A DNA stretch of 64,000 nucleotides from Bacillus sp. OK048 (GTDB taxonomy: Bacteria; Bacillota; Bacilli; Bacillales; Cytobacillaceae): assembly GCF_900103525.1 (NCBI RefSeq), contig NZ_FNHN01000001.1, positions 248,001 through 312,000 on the forward strand, written 5' to 3'. Under the pieces are notes generated by a model. It saw only the letters and a list, made by a program, of their open reading frames with translations. It did no database searches and was not told the DNA's origin. Both the position numbers and the translations under genes were made by a program. How positions within the stretch are numbered: the stretch's first letter is position 1; each line of letters starts with the position of its first letter. This document shows positions 1 through 8,562 of this stretch, one piece after another.

Positions 1-1767
1 AGTCCCGTTAACGGTCAATGTATTTTTGCCTGCATCGCTGATTTTTCTATTTTCGATGGTCGTTTCAATCGTACGGTTATCCGTACTGTTAATGCCGGAT
101 CCGAGTGCAACGACTTCGTCATCAAACATGAACCAGGATTTTTTCGCGGTTAAAGTGCTGCTCCAAGCATCCAATTCCATACCGGAGACGCCGTAAAGAC
201 CAGCTATGTTTGTCCCGCCCACCCAATTTTTCGAACTCTTATAGCTTTGTCCAGAAACGTCGGCCCGGCGCTGGGTGTCCACCGTAGTTCCGGGCAGTCT
301 ATACATATTGACGGTACCCCAGTAATCATCACTGTACTGTGATAAATCGCTGTTATATAAATAGGTAGCTCCGTCACCCGTATACCAGCCCTTTAAGTTC
401 TCGTCATTAATCGATTCAAAGTTAAAGATACGACTGGAAGACATACCAATGGCAAAACCAAAATCAGGACGCAAATGAACGGTACGGTCCATGTTAGGGA
501 ATTGGCGGTTCGTGACCAGCTCTCCCCTTGATTTTATAGTTGAATCTTGTACAATTTGTTTGGCTAATACAACATGGTAGATTGGTGCTGTTTCATAGAA
601 GCTTAAGAATGTATCCGATTGAATCCATTCCTTCACCATACTTTTCAGCCTTGCAGCATATTCTGAAGGTGCAAATTGGGAGAGATGCAGGATAGGTCGA
701 ATGGCTTCATGGCCCATCAAATGGTCCTGCTGGTTAAATCTTGATATTTCTCGGCCGCGGATAATGTCCATTAAACCGCCTTTGTAAATAACGGGCTCGT
801 ACGAATCAAAGATCCACTGGTACATGTTATCCAGGTTTGGGTCGGTTACCTTCCAGACTGATCCATCCAATAAGTAAACGAATGAAACTAAATTGGCAAG
901 CAATGCCTTCCCATACCCGCCAGTATACGGATGTGAACCATGCTGCAGGAAGGAGCCGTCTGTATAAAAACCATCACCAGTGGTCACATATTCGAAGATC
1001 GGGCTGATGGCATCACGTGATCTCGCAACCTTATCGCCATCTTCGACGATAATTCCCCGAATACCCACAACGGTCGCCACATACATAAGATTAGCTCCCG
1101 TCGCCTTGCCACCATTGGCTTTGGTCGGATCTGGAGTGAATTTTTCAATAGTGTTCATATAGTTGGTAATTTCCTGTTTTGTTAACTTATCATATAAAAG
1201 CGCGACTGTATTATTGAGAGTAAGCGGTGTGCCAATACACCAGTCAAACCAGTTGGTTTTACCTATTACTCTGCTCGGGTTATATTTCTTTGCATATAGC
1301 CATGCCAAACCATTTTTAATGTCCATTAATAATTGTTCGTTCTCGTACAATATCACCGATTCGCCAGTGCTATTTTTCACGGCTGCGCCTTTTGTGGAAT
1401 ACGCCAGCGCCATGGCTTCCAGACGTTGATAAGCTAATGTCATCGGGCTCGATTTGCTCTTTTCTATGGTGATGGTGCTGTCATCTAAATCTTCCCAGAT
1501 GTAATTGTCCGGGTTGGTTTTGACCATGGTCTTCCAATAATCGTTTGCCGTGTTTGCAATAATATCAACCTTGCTGACCACATCCGGGTCATCCGGCGAA
1601 AAGTCGCCACCGACTAAATAGGACTTCCATTTTTGCCTCAGGGCTTCAAAATCACCTGCAGCCCCTGATTCCGCAGAGCTTTGCTTTACAGTAAGCGGTA
1701 AAATCGTTGCAAACACAACCACAAAAGCTAAAAGCGTTTTCCCCGCTAACGATAATAGATGTCTCAC
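1..1767 (-). CDS. Secreted polysaccharide lyase family 8 (hyaluronate/chondroitin/xanthan lyase type), 3' end outside window
   Basis: Beta-elimination cleavage of an acidic polysaccharide outside the cell is the family role. Reading from a GTG at 1767 with GAGGGG nine bases upstream gives 589 codons still open at the edge; the six-frame pieces on the plus strand here are shadows. The N-terminus has a signal peptide (basic MRHLLSLAGK, hydrophobic core, SSA-ES cleavage). PL8 landmarks are clear: NWFDWCIGTPLTLNNTV (catalytic Asn region), DGSFLQHGSHPYTGGYG (catalytic His and Tyr), and FESINDENLKGWYTGDG followed by TYLYNSDLSQYSDDYW and YRLPGTTVDT at the start of the beta-sandwich. The substrate (hyaluronan, chondroitin or xanthan) cannot be decided. 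Family certain, specificity open. Confidence 0.93.
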   Translation of the reverse strand, partial: MRHLLSLAGKTLLAFVVVFATILPLTVKQSSAESGAAGDFEALRQKWKSYLVGGDFSPDDPDVVSKVDIIANTANDYWKTMVKTNPDNYIWEDLDDSTITIEKSKSSPMTLAYQRLEAMALAYSTKGAAVKNSTGESVILYENEQLLMDIKNGLAWLYAKKYNPSRVIGKTNWFDWCIGTPLTLNNTVALLYDKLTKQEITNYMNTIEKFTPDPTKANGGKATGANLMYVATVVGIRGIIVEDGDKVARSRDAISPIFEYVTTGDGFYTDGSFLQHGSHPYTGGYGKALLANLVSFVYLLDGSVWKVTDPNLDNMYQWIFDSYEPVIYKGGLMDIIRGREISRFNQQDHLMGHEAIRPILHLSQFAPSEYAARLKSMVKEWIQSDTFLSFYETAPIYHVVLAKQIVQDSTIKSRGELVTNRQFPNMDRTVHLRPDFGFAIGMSSSRIFNFESINDENLKGWYTGDGATYLYNSDLSQYSDDYWGTVNMYRLPGTTVDTQRRADVSGQSYKSSKNWVGGTNIAGLYGVSGMELDAWSSTLTAKKSWFMFDDEVVALGSGINSTDNRTIETTIENRKISDAGKNTLTVNGT

Positions 1768-1785
1768 TTGCTCATTCCCCTCGTT

Positions 1786-1830
1786 TCATAAAAGATTAAA
1801 AGCCTCATCAACCAGCAAAGATTTTTTCAT
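1786..1830 (-). other. Possible 14-codon leader ORF ahead of the lyase
   Basis: ATG with GGGGGGAG six bases upstream opens a short frame (MKKSLLVDEAFNLL, stop TGA) that ends just before the lyase ribosome site. It may be a translated leader or only the remnant of an older start. No family match is expected at this size. Confidence 0.25.
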
Positions 1831-1869
1831 CGACTCCCCCCTTCTAGAAAACACGTTATCAACTTACTT

Positions 1870-1898
1870 TTATTATGCAAGCGGTTTCATAGAATCAA
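1870..1898 (-). promoter_or_regulatory. Sigma-A-type promoter with cre-like site in its spacer, for the PL8 lyase
   Basis: On the minus strand TTGATT (1898-1893), a 17-base spacer and TAATAA (1875-1870). The spacer contains TGAAACCGCTTGCA (1889-1876), which fits the CcpA cre consensus TGNAARCGNWWWCA with two mismatches. Carbon catabolite repression of the lyase is inferred. Confidence 0.45.
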
Positions 1899-2008
1899 GT
1901 CTATTTTATCACCGATTCAATATTCAGAATACGCACACATTTTAGGAGTTTTTGCAAATTTTTTAGGGATTTTGCTAAACTTAACACTGCCAATTCTAAA
2001 GAAACCGG

Positions 2009-2042
2009 AAAAAACCACTCCCTAGCTTTTTAGGAAGTGGTT
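2009..2042 (-). terminator. Rho-independent terminator (minus strand)
   Basis: A 12-bp stem with one mismatch (2013-2024 with 2031-2042), six-base loop, then six T on the minus strand. It would end transcription of the membrane-protein remnant at 2193-2417 before the lyase promoter. Confidence 0.7.
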
Positions 2043-2192
2043 TGGTATTGATATTTGAATAAGAACTTTTTTTGACTTACCTCTGTTATACCGAAGATCT
2101 ATTTTTCCTTAGAAGCGGCATTATACTTTTAATTTTGTAAACCGCTCTTTCCTTTTTAAGTACTTTTCGTTAAGTACAATCACTTTCCGGTT

Positions 2193-2417
2193 TTAAGTTG
2201 TATTGTATTTTCGATAAACTGATTTATATTTTTCAAATACAAAGTGACCTAATATATAAATTGGGATAATCATGAACCTGTGGATGACTAATTGTAGTAT
2301 TAGATCAAATTCCGTCCCAAAGAAATATTTAGTCATTACAGCATTTGCCAAAAGAGAATCCATTAAAATTATTACTACATAACATATATGAAAAGGAGAA
2401 ACCTCTTTTTTCTCACT
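2193..2417 (-). pseudogene. C-terminal remnant of a small multi-pass membrane protein
   Basis: An open minus-strand frame ends in TAA at 2193 and reads through hydrophobic stretches (DSLLANAVMTKYFFGTEF, then RFMIIPIYILGHFVFEKY). No ribosome site precedes its only ATG (2363), and the frame is blocked upstream by TAA at 2420. It looks like the 3' end of a longer gene, in style like short Bacillus integral-membrane proteins (CBO0543-like is a guess). Confidence 0.3.
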
Positions 2418-2567
2418 TTACACTCGCTCTAGTTCGGACTTTATATAAAGTGTTGTCGATACTGATGTTACAATCACAAAAAGGGAAATTAAATATGTTA
2501 GAACCTTGTTTGAATTCTATAAAAAAGAAGCTCCCCGCAAGTTTGCTCAGGTAGCAATAGTCAAGTA

Positions 2568-2609
2568 GGGGCTTGTCCCATAAGTCAATGTTGACAATGG
2601 TACAGCCCC
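2568..2609. repeat. Strong inverted repeat just after the MFS remnant
   Basis: GGGGCTTGT...ACAGCCCC arms with a further CCAT/ATGG pairing and an inner TCAA-TG-TTGA. It lies seven bases past the stop of the truncated MFS gene. There is no T-tract on either strand, so a terminator role is uncertain. Confidence 0.4.
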
Positions 2610-2615
2610 AAATTG

Positions 2616-3500
2616 TTATGGTTTAACCGTTCGTAAGCTAGTATGTTTCGTTCGGGATTTTTCCTTTTTAGCTTCAAATGTTACCGTTTTCTTGCTCCCA
2701 ATTAGATACAATAACAAAATAATAATCATAAAAGCTGCAGAATAACTAAAAGTCATGCCGTATCCAACACTTTTATCTAAGAATCCAAGACCTACTAATC
2801 CAATGGCCAGACCAAAATCTATAAAAATAAGTAGCATAGAATTGGCTGTTGCTTTTTTCTCTGGTGGAACAAGAGTTAATGCCCAAGCTTGGATAATTGG
2901 ATGGATAATGGCAAAAACGATTCCGAATAATGCCCCTGAAACCAAAACCATCACCATACTAGTAGAAAAGCCTAAAAGAATTAAACCTGCAGCCCCTGAA
3001 ATGGCGGCTGGAATTATAAGGATTCTGTGACCGAATCGATCGAAAATTTTACCAGAGAAGGCCCGAACGATTACCATTGCATTCCCTTGTGCGATAAAAA
3101 ACTGTGATATCCTTCCGCCAACATTGTTTTCTTTACCAAACGCCCCCATAAAGTTGACTGTTCCTGCAATGGCTATATAGTTGAACGTTACCAAAATACA
3201 TGGAAGAAGGACACGCTTATCAAACATGTACTTATAGAAAGGTTCTTTTATTGTCGCCTGTGGACGTTCCTTTTCTTCTTTAACCGTACTTTTTGTGGAA
3301 AAACTGCACACTACTGAAAATAGTCATAAGTCCGAGAGTTAACATCATCATGGAATGGAATGAAAAATGCGCAAGGTAAGAAATAGCAATTAGCGGCCCC
3401 ATTGTCGTTCCAACGCTTGTAGACATTGCGAAAAAAACAATGCCCTCACCTAACCGAGACTTTGGAACAATATTTTTGATATCGTAAAGACTAACTTTGC
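2616..3500 (-). pseudogene. MFS transporter, truncated at the 5' end and frameshifted
   Basis: The C-terminal half (2616-3311) reads as six hydrophobic segments with a typical inter-domain loop (FYKYMFDKRVLLPCILVTFN). Immediately upstream, in another frame, 3310-3500 encodes matching MFS sequence (NIVPKSRLGEGIVFFAMS, then STSVGTTMGPLIAISYLAHF). A frameshift near 3310 therefore splits the gene. The first 3-4 membrane segments are absent: sequence before 3500 is unrelated. A full MFS protein is about 400 residues; about 290 remain. Non-functional drug/metabolite efflux-type carrier; substrate unknown. Confidence 0.8.
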
Positions 3501-3556
3501 GAAATGATCTTCCGCAATCAGGCGCTTAACCTTAGCAAGATTCGGAGGGGATAATT

Positions 3557-3676
3557 TTGATAAGGTTTGTTGAAGATTTAGCTGGAGCAATCTATGATTT
3601 CTTTAAGTTTATATTAATAAGTTTAAGTTACGTTTTTGCTGGGATAATTATTGTCGGAGTACCACTGTTCCTTTAG
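3557..3676 (+). CDS. Small membrane peptide ORF (39 aa), unrecognised
   Basis: TTG start with GGAGGGG about seven bases upstream. The product has one amphipathic then one hydrophobic helix (FILISLSYVFAGIIIVGVPL). Its last codons overlap the start of an integrase-tail relic in another frame, so the 3' end may be a junction product. It may be a fragment of a larger gene. Confidence 0.3.
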   Translation: MIRFVEDLAGAIYDFFKFILISLSYVFAGIIIVGVPLFL

Positions 3677-3782
3677 GTCACTCTGATGATGATACGACCA
3701 GAAATATATATCTTCATGTAACGAAAGACATGAAAAAGAAGCTTCCCAAAAGTTTGCTCAACTTATGAGAAGCCTCCGTTAA
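3673..3782 (+). pseudogene. Integrase (tyrosine recombinase) C-terminal relic, copy A
   Basis: Frame one reads LGHSDDDTTRNIYLHVTKDM, the classic LGHS...IY(x)HVT end of a phage/ICE integrase, with the nucleophilic Tyr in NIYLHVT. A one-base shift at the A-run (about 3733) is needed to continue EASQKFAQLMRSLR and the stop. Everything before LGHS is missing. The homologous tail recurs at 7864-7962. Confidence 0.75.
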
Positions 3783-3853
3783 AATCCTCAATGTTAGCAA
3801 ACCACTCTCATCTTACTCAAAAACCCTTAAATATCAAGGGATTGAGGGGCATG

Positions 3854-3869
3854 TTACATCATGCCGCCC
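3854..3869 (+). repeat. groEL-3'-end-like attachment core, copy A
   Basis: TTACATCATGCCGCCC lies 72 bp past the integrase-tail stop. Its complement reads GGCGGCATGATGTAA, the GGMM-stop end of Bacillus GroEL. It matches 8045-8060 at 15 of 16 positions. Some Gram-positive islands (for example certain SaPIs) use the groEL 3' end as attachment site, so I read this as an att remnant. Confidence 0.5.
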
Positions 3870-4070
3870 GTAAGATGAGAGTGTGTAATATCTTTAATGA
3901 GAGGTGCAAAAAGTGCGGTTTATCAAGGTATTGTTAAATTCTTACTGTAACATCTTTAACGGAGTTTTACCGTTTTTCATTGAATTGCGTTAGCAAAATG
4001 TTAGCATTTCAGATAAAAAATGGTGTAGGCGGTGTCTAACTTAGGACTGACAACTCTACAGTATGTTCTA

Positions 4071-4217
4071 TTAGGTGTTTCTATTTATTGTACTTAAATA
4101 TAGGTTTAATGAATCTTCTACTTCGTTGATGACTAACTTAATAAAGTCATCATATTCTTTTTGTGTATGTGCTTTATCTAATGCTTCATAATAAGCTATT
4201 CGATTTTCCACTTGTTT
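4071..4217 (-). pseudogene. Fic-family protein, C-terminal relic
   Basis: Minus-strand frame KQVENRIAYYEALDKAHT, then a stretch ending FIKLVINEVEDSLNLYLSTI, to TAA at 4071. This pattern (YYEALDKAH...FIKLV...SL.LYL) closes many Fic AMP-transferases. The catalytic HPFxxGNGR region is absent. The frame begins after an in-frame TGA at 4220. Confidence 0.6.
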
Positions 4218-4326
4218 TCATTGAAATAGATTTCTCTATAATTAACTTTTGAAAATAACAATAGTAAACGATCACTGCTGTTCCCATTAAAAATGCCATT
4301 CGGATAAAGGGCCAAAGGGTTACCAT
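4186..4326 (-). other. Short membrane ORF (46 aa) overlapping the Fic relic
   Basis: ATG at 4326 opens a frame with one hydrophobic helix (FLMGTAVIVYYCYFQKLII) that runs into the Fic relic in a different frame. It has no convincing ribosome site. Probably a junction of two fragments rather than a working gene. Confidence 0.2.
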
Positions 4327-4459
4327 GTTCAGGTTGCTCAATTTCGGGGATCTCATGAAATATGGAGGGAAGGCTGTGAAACCACTAAGCTGTCACCATT
4401 AGGGAATACTTAAAATAAGAGAAGGTTCCTGTCCCCTTGTCCCCCACAATTAGATTAAA

Positions 4460-5578
4460 TTATGACAAAAATTCTGCTACTTGATTACTAAATAAATGTG
4501 TATCGAATACTCCGGCCATATGCCCTTTCATGCTTTCTATCTTATATAGTCGAGCATCTTTCCCTTGATTTTGTAATATCTCAACCATCTGCTGATTATA
4601 AACTGTTGGGAATAGCATATCACTTGTACAGGATACCATTAATACCTTGGCTGTAATTCTATTTAACACTTCCTCTAAGGAATGAAAATCATGTGCAATA
4701 TCCTGCAACATTGTAGCACGGCTAGTATAATACCAATGGCTTGCATCAACCGTAACTGAACTTGCATTATTGATTAATTCATATAATTGCTTTTCATAGG
4801 ATGTTTTAGCTTTAATATCGAAATAAGGATCAGTTTCACTACTATCACGTTTAAAAGTTTGCTCAAAATATTCTGATGTATATGCGCCAATATTCATTAA
4901 CTGGCAAGCTAAACGAGTCGCCTCATCTGGTCCATCGTTATCCTCATAATCACCATTATTCCATTTTGGATCCAACTCAATAACCCGCATGGCGTGTTGA
5001 CATACATTGAATGCTGTATGAACTGGAGTTTGTGAATTGGTTATGACACCAATTAATCTCTCCACCATTTCAGGATAGAGAACTGACCAGTTAATAGAGA
5101 TAATACCACCCGCAGAGGGTCCCATAACAGCATACAATTTTTTAATGCCTAGTTGTTTTGTTAAAAATTCATGTTGAATTCTAGCCATATCTCTATAATT
5201 AAATTGTGGGAACTCAAGGCCATATCTCTTTCCTGTTTCTGGATTAATTGAACGTGGACCAGTAGTGATAACCTTTGTATTTTTCACATGTACATTCGCA
5301 ATATTATCTGTACTGATTACAAAGAATCTATTTGTATCGACCGCTTTTCCAGGGCCAATTAAATCATCCCAGTATCCTGGAAGAGGATCTTCCGGTGTAT
5401 ATTTCCCTGCTGAATGAGAAGATCCACTAAAATAATGATTTACTAGGATAACATTAGATTTGTCTTCATTTAATTCACCATATGTTTCATAACCTAATGT
5501 AACCGGAATGGTTTTTCCACTTTCAAAAGTAAAGTTATCGACAGTAAAACTTTGCTTTTCAACATAATTCATATCCAT
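4460..5578 (-). CDS. MetX-like alpha/beta hydrolase (homoserine acetyltransferase family, possibly an esterase)
   Basis: A 372-residue protein, the usual MetX length, with NHYFSGSSHSAG (oxyanion-side motif; classical MetX has TGSSH), GPGKAVDTNRFFVI, the nucleophile elbow GPSAGG (Ser155), and C-terminal Asp320 (SDMLFP) and His353 (KGHMAG). The elbow has Ala where true homoserine acetyltransferases usually have Met or Leu, and Bacillus relatives are often labelled MetX-like esterases. No methionine-biosynthesis neighbour or S-box leader is visible. GGAGG lies upstream of ATG 5578. It is one of the few intact genes in this decayed zone and is flanked by recombinase relics, so it may be cargo of a former island. 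Confidence 0.85.
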   Translation of the reverse strand: MDMNYVEKQSFTVDNFTFESGKTIPVTLGYETYGELNEDKSNVILVNHYFSGSSHSAGKYTPEDPLPGYWDDLIGPGKAVDTNRFFVISTDNIANVHVKNTKVITTGPRSINPETGKRYGLEFPQFNYRDMARIQHEFLTKQLGIKKLYAVMGPSAGGIISINWSVLYPEMVERLIGVITNSQTPVHTAFNVCQHAMRVIELDPKWNNGDYEDNDGPDEATRLACQLMNIGAYTSEYFEQTFKRDSSETDPYFDIKAKTSYEKQLYELINNASSVTVDASHWYYTSRATMLQDIAHDFHSLEEVLNRITAKVLMVSCTSDMLFPTVYNQQMVEILQNQGKDARLYKIESMKGHMAGVFDTHLFSNQVAEFLS

Positions 5579-5641
5579 TTTTTGTTCCTCCTTTAAATGG
5601 AAATATTATATTTGATTGAAAATTCACCACAGAAATAAATA

Positions 5642-6448
5642 CTATGCCTTCACATACATTCCGATCTGATAATATTCTTGAAACCCAATATTTTTTTATA
5701 CATTATATCCTAGATCACTTGAGTGGAGTATCGCCAATTGATAACCTTTTTATTTAGCTTCAAATAGCGGCTGCTTGGTAATAGCAGTGCCCATTCCTTT
5801 GCTTCTTGCCTTTTCAAGTGTAGCTACATTGTATATTCCAGCAACACCAGCAAGATAAATGACTGAAGAAATTGCTACTACCTCACCATCTAAACGTGCT
5901 AAGAAATGTGTACCATATTCAGGTTGATTGAGAATTGCCTCATCAATTATTCTAAAACCATTTGCAACTTCGTCGGTGGCTTCAAAGCCTTCTTTCAATA
6001 CCTTCATAAAGCTACTAAAATCATCTTCTGTTTTCACTTCCTCGATCTCTAGCCCTGGGATATTTGCATTTTCACCGGATAAGTCCTCTAACTTTAATGC
6101 CATTCCAGGCATTGTTCCAATAGATCCGAATCCATTTTCCTCTAAATAGTTTTTCAGGTTGTGAGGCTTATCTAATTCTGAACATGTCATCCACATAAAT
6201 GGCAGTTTTTTTTCTTGATAATAATTCGTAATATCATCAACTACCAGGGGCAAATCCACTTCATTACAATTCGTAGACACCACTCGATTAAATAAAGGGT
6301 TCGATACAGAAGATGAGAACCATCTCATCCCATCTTCTTGGCAAGCATTAACTTGTTCCTTAGGTAAAATATCACATAGGTCCGCAAAGTTCTTACAAAT
6401 GGCTTCTTTAATTTTTTCCTCTGTTAACTCTACTAAAATTGGCACCAT
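5642..6448 (-). pseudogene. GNAT-family N-acetyltransferase with two in-frame TAA codons
   Basis: Residues 1-232 are open and end in the acetyl-CoA-binding motif region (EKARSKGMGTAITKQPL). After the TAA the same frame continues KGYQLAILHSSDLGYNV, TAA, KNIGFQEYYQIGMYVKA and TAG at 5642. That is the expected end of this GNAT family (GY..A.L..S..G...Y...GF), and both stops differ by one base from Lys (AAA) and Tyr (TAT). The whole would be about 268 residues. The start at 6448 follows GCGAGGGAT. Readthrough cannot be excluded, but two stops favour a dead gene. Confidence 0.8.
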
Positions 6449-6638
6449 AAAATATCCCTCGCTTCATAAAGTATAAATATAAATATCAAACATATTTGAA
6501 AACCACATGATAATTATACTGCTATTCCGAAAATTTAAAATATTAATTTGAAGAAATCCTCTCACTTATAAAAGGGAATCCAGTAATCATATAATCTTAA
6601 ATCTTATAAGATTTTCAGTTTAATCATTTAAGTACCTT

Positions 6639-6678
6639 AAAAAGGCAATGCTCCGGAGGGGGTTAGCTGCCTTTCTTT
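6639..6678 (-). terminator. Terminator-like hairpin after the recombinase relic
   Basis: AAAGGCA (6641-6647) pairs with TGCCTTT (6668-6674); minus-strand reading ends with a T-run. The loop is long and G-rich. Confidence 0.5.
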
Positions 6679-6689
6679 AAGGATCTATA

Positions 6690-6992
6690 CTAAAAATCTG
6701 GACGTGATTGCATAATATCCCATATATTTGTTTTAGTAATGCTAAAAAGGGTTGCAAATCTGCTAGTAGTAGGAGAATATCCTAATAACACTTGCAAGAT
6801 ATTCAATTGATATCCCTTTTCTAACATAATTCTGACAAAAGTATCCCTAAAGGTTCTTGGAGAAATGTTCTTAGTTATATTGGTTCTTATTACCATCTTT
6901 TCTATTGCTCTTTCAATACTTCTAGTTGCTATTTGCCGATAAGGTTTTCTTCCTGTTACAAAAATATTACTTAATTTTCCTGACTCTACCCC
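6690..6992 (-). pseudogene. Tyrosine recombinase (XerC/D-like) catalytic-domain relic
   Basis: The frame opens after an in-frame TAA at 6993 and reads SGKLSNIFVTGRKPYRQIA, TRSIERAIEK, then NISPRTFRDTFVRIMLEKGY and LNILQVLLGYSP. This aligns with the HxxR-box of XerC-type enzymes (ITPHTLRHTFA...LLGHS), but the first His is Arg, the second is Asp and LLGHS is LLGYS. The N-terminal half, the first Arg and the terminal Tyr region are missing or degraded. Distinct in type from the integrase tails nearby. Confidence 0.65.
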
Positions 6993-7113
6993 TTAAAGAA
7001 TTGGTATCTAATTTCCGTCATCACTTAGGCTATAACCCCTTTTCGTAAAGACAAACATCCCCCTTTTTTCTTTAGTATATAATGTACTATATTCTTAGAA
7101 AGGGTGAAATTAA

Positions 7114-7551
7114 ATGTACAATTCATATTACCCCCCGTACCATCATTATGACCTTTATCAACCTACTTCAAAGTCCCGAAACCATAGTAAGCAAAATAAC
7201 AGCTTAAGTCGCCAAGAGAATTTTCAATCCCAAATTAATATGTCCCCTTTACCTAATAAATTTTCTAAAAGAATTAACAACCAACATCAAGAAAGTTTCC
7301 AAGATAAAAATAGTTTGGTTTATCCACCTACTGAATTCCTTGCATATCATAACGACCAGACACAACATATTCCATACCATATCCAGTCCGAAAGTGATCT
7401 TGAAAAGCACCTTAAACATCTCTCTTACCAACTTGCTTATTTAATACAACAAAATCATCAATTGTTACAACTTCTTCAAAAACAGAAACAACCAGAGCAA
7501 AGTCAGACCGTTTCAACACCTTCTGGAGGCACAGTCATTGTACGTATGTAA
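7114..7551 (+). CDS. Asn/Gln/Tyr-rich protein of unknown function, possibly spore-surface related
   Basis: 145 residues. AGAAAGGGTG sits upstream of the ATG, a TATAAT hexamer lies at 7078-7083, and a clear terminator follows, so this is a complete single-gene unit. The N-terminus is Tyr/Pro/His rich (MYNSYYPPYHHYDLY), the middle is polar and low in complexity, then a Leu/Gln coiled coil (about residues 92-122, HLSYQLAYLIQQNHQLLQLL) and a short end SGGTVIVRM. Composition recalls small Bacillus spore coat or GerP-type proteins, but I do not recognise a family. Confidence 0.6.
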   Translation: MYNSYYPPYHHYDLYQPTSKSRNHSKQNNSLSRQENFQSQINMSPLPNKFSKRINNQHQESFQDKNSLVYPPTEFLAYHNDQTQHIPYHIQSESDLEKHLKHLSYQLAYLIQQNHQLLQLLQKQKQPEQSQTVSTPSGGTVIVRM

Positions 7552-7590
7552 TTAATAATGGGTCTAATCAGTAGGAAAAAAATCCTCTGA

Positions 7591-7626
7591 AAAAAGACAT
7601 TTATGGGGTGTGGATGTCTTTTTTTT
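7591..7626 (+). terminator. Rho-independent terminator of the Asn/Gln-rich gene
   Basis: AAAAAGACAT (7591-7600) pairs with ATGTCTTTTT (7614-7623), followed by more T. Confidence 0.85.
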
Positions 7627-7863
7627 AAAATAAGTGACATATTTCAAGCAAACTACTCAAGACAGCGTGAGTCATCATCTTGTATGATGAATAACTTTAG
7701 GAAAAACTACTTTCTCCCTAACTCTAAGGTAGTATTTTCTTATTTTAAGATGTATACCATATTAATTTCCAATTAATCCCATATATACTTAAATGAGGAT
7801 ATCCCCTAAAGGAATATGAGCGACACCTTCAGGAGATCCATCATTATAATGATTTATATGATC

Positions 7864-7962
7864 GATGATCAAATTACAAAAAATCTGTATTTCAATGTCA
7901 CGCAAGAAATGAAAAAAGAAGCCTCTCAAAAGTTCGCTGAACTCATGAGAAGCTTCCGTTAA
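7864..7962 (+). pseudogene. Integrase C-terminal relic, copy B
   Basis: Open to a stop: DDQITKNLYFNVTQEMKK, then EASQKFAELMRSFR. It is homologous to copy A at 3673-3782 and to the ends of ICE/phage integrases; the usual Y(T/S)HVT is YFNVT here. Upstream sequence shows no LGHS box. The non-coding tail after it (about 80 bp) also matches the copy A tail. Confidence 0.7.
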
Positions 7963-8044
7963 AATCCTCTATGTTAGCAAAATGTTAGCATTCCACTCTC
8001 ATCTTACTCAAAAAACCTTATATATCAAGGGTTGGAAGGCAAGA

Positions 8045-8060
8045 TTACATCATGCTGCCC
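8045..8060 (+). repeat. groEL-3'-end-like attachment core, copy B
   Basis: TTACATCATGCTGCCC followed by ATTCC; the complement ends GGGCAGCATGATGTAA (G-S-M-M-stop). It pairs with 3854-3869 and sits at the same distance past an integrase tail, bracketing about 4.2 kb that holds the MetX-like, GNAT and recombinase genes. Confidence 0.5.
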
Positions 8061-8373
8061 ATTCCTTACTAAACTGTAACATCTATAATAATATTTAACG
8101 AACCCGCGACATTATAGGTTTTTCAAAAAATATTTTGTACCATCTTTAACTACTTTTTATTACATTTTATTAGATTGTTAAATTAATGTTAAATTCAACA
8201 TATTGTTTCCGTATCCCACATGGTTTGAGTTGTGATCGCAGATAAATTGGTCTAGTAGGGTTTACCTAATTACAATTTTAATATAAAAAATAGTTATCAG
8301 TTATTTAACAATTGCGCCCGATCGTGAAATATTAAAAAATGTAAAATTGCTCAACTTTTAAATTAACTACTAA

Positions 8374-8408
8374 ACACACTCAATGTGTGTAGTATAATTA
8401 ACTACACA
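8374..8408 (+). promoter_or_regulatory. TATAAT box inside overlapping inverted repeats
   Basis: ACACAC (8374-8379) pairs with GTGTGT (8385-8390), and TGTGTAG (8386-8392) pairs with CTACACA (8402-8408). TATAAT (8393-8398) lies in the loop of the second dyad. No good -35 is seen. A repressor-controlled promoter reading toward the structured element at 8563 is possible. Confidence 0.35.
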
Positions 8409-8562
8409 ATGAAATGTTGATGGGTTTATTAACATTTCAATCCTTTAGTCTTTAAAGCATCAAAAAAGTAGAGGGAATTTAAAGAAAAGACAATATAATA
8501 GAACCTACTGTTTTTGATAATTGAATTTTAAGCCACTTCAAATTTCAAAGAAAATCTGAAAT

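Noticed and set aside
980..1429. Two plus-strand frames of 60 and 88 codons
   Set aside because: Antisense shadows of the family-8 lyase, which is convincing on the minus strand.
2345..2554. 69-codon plus-strand frame
   Set aside because: No ribosome site, overlaps the membrane-protein remnant on the other strand; its end coincides with a possible integrase-tail scrap in another frame.
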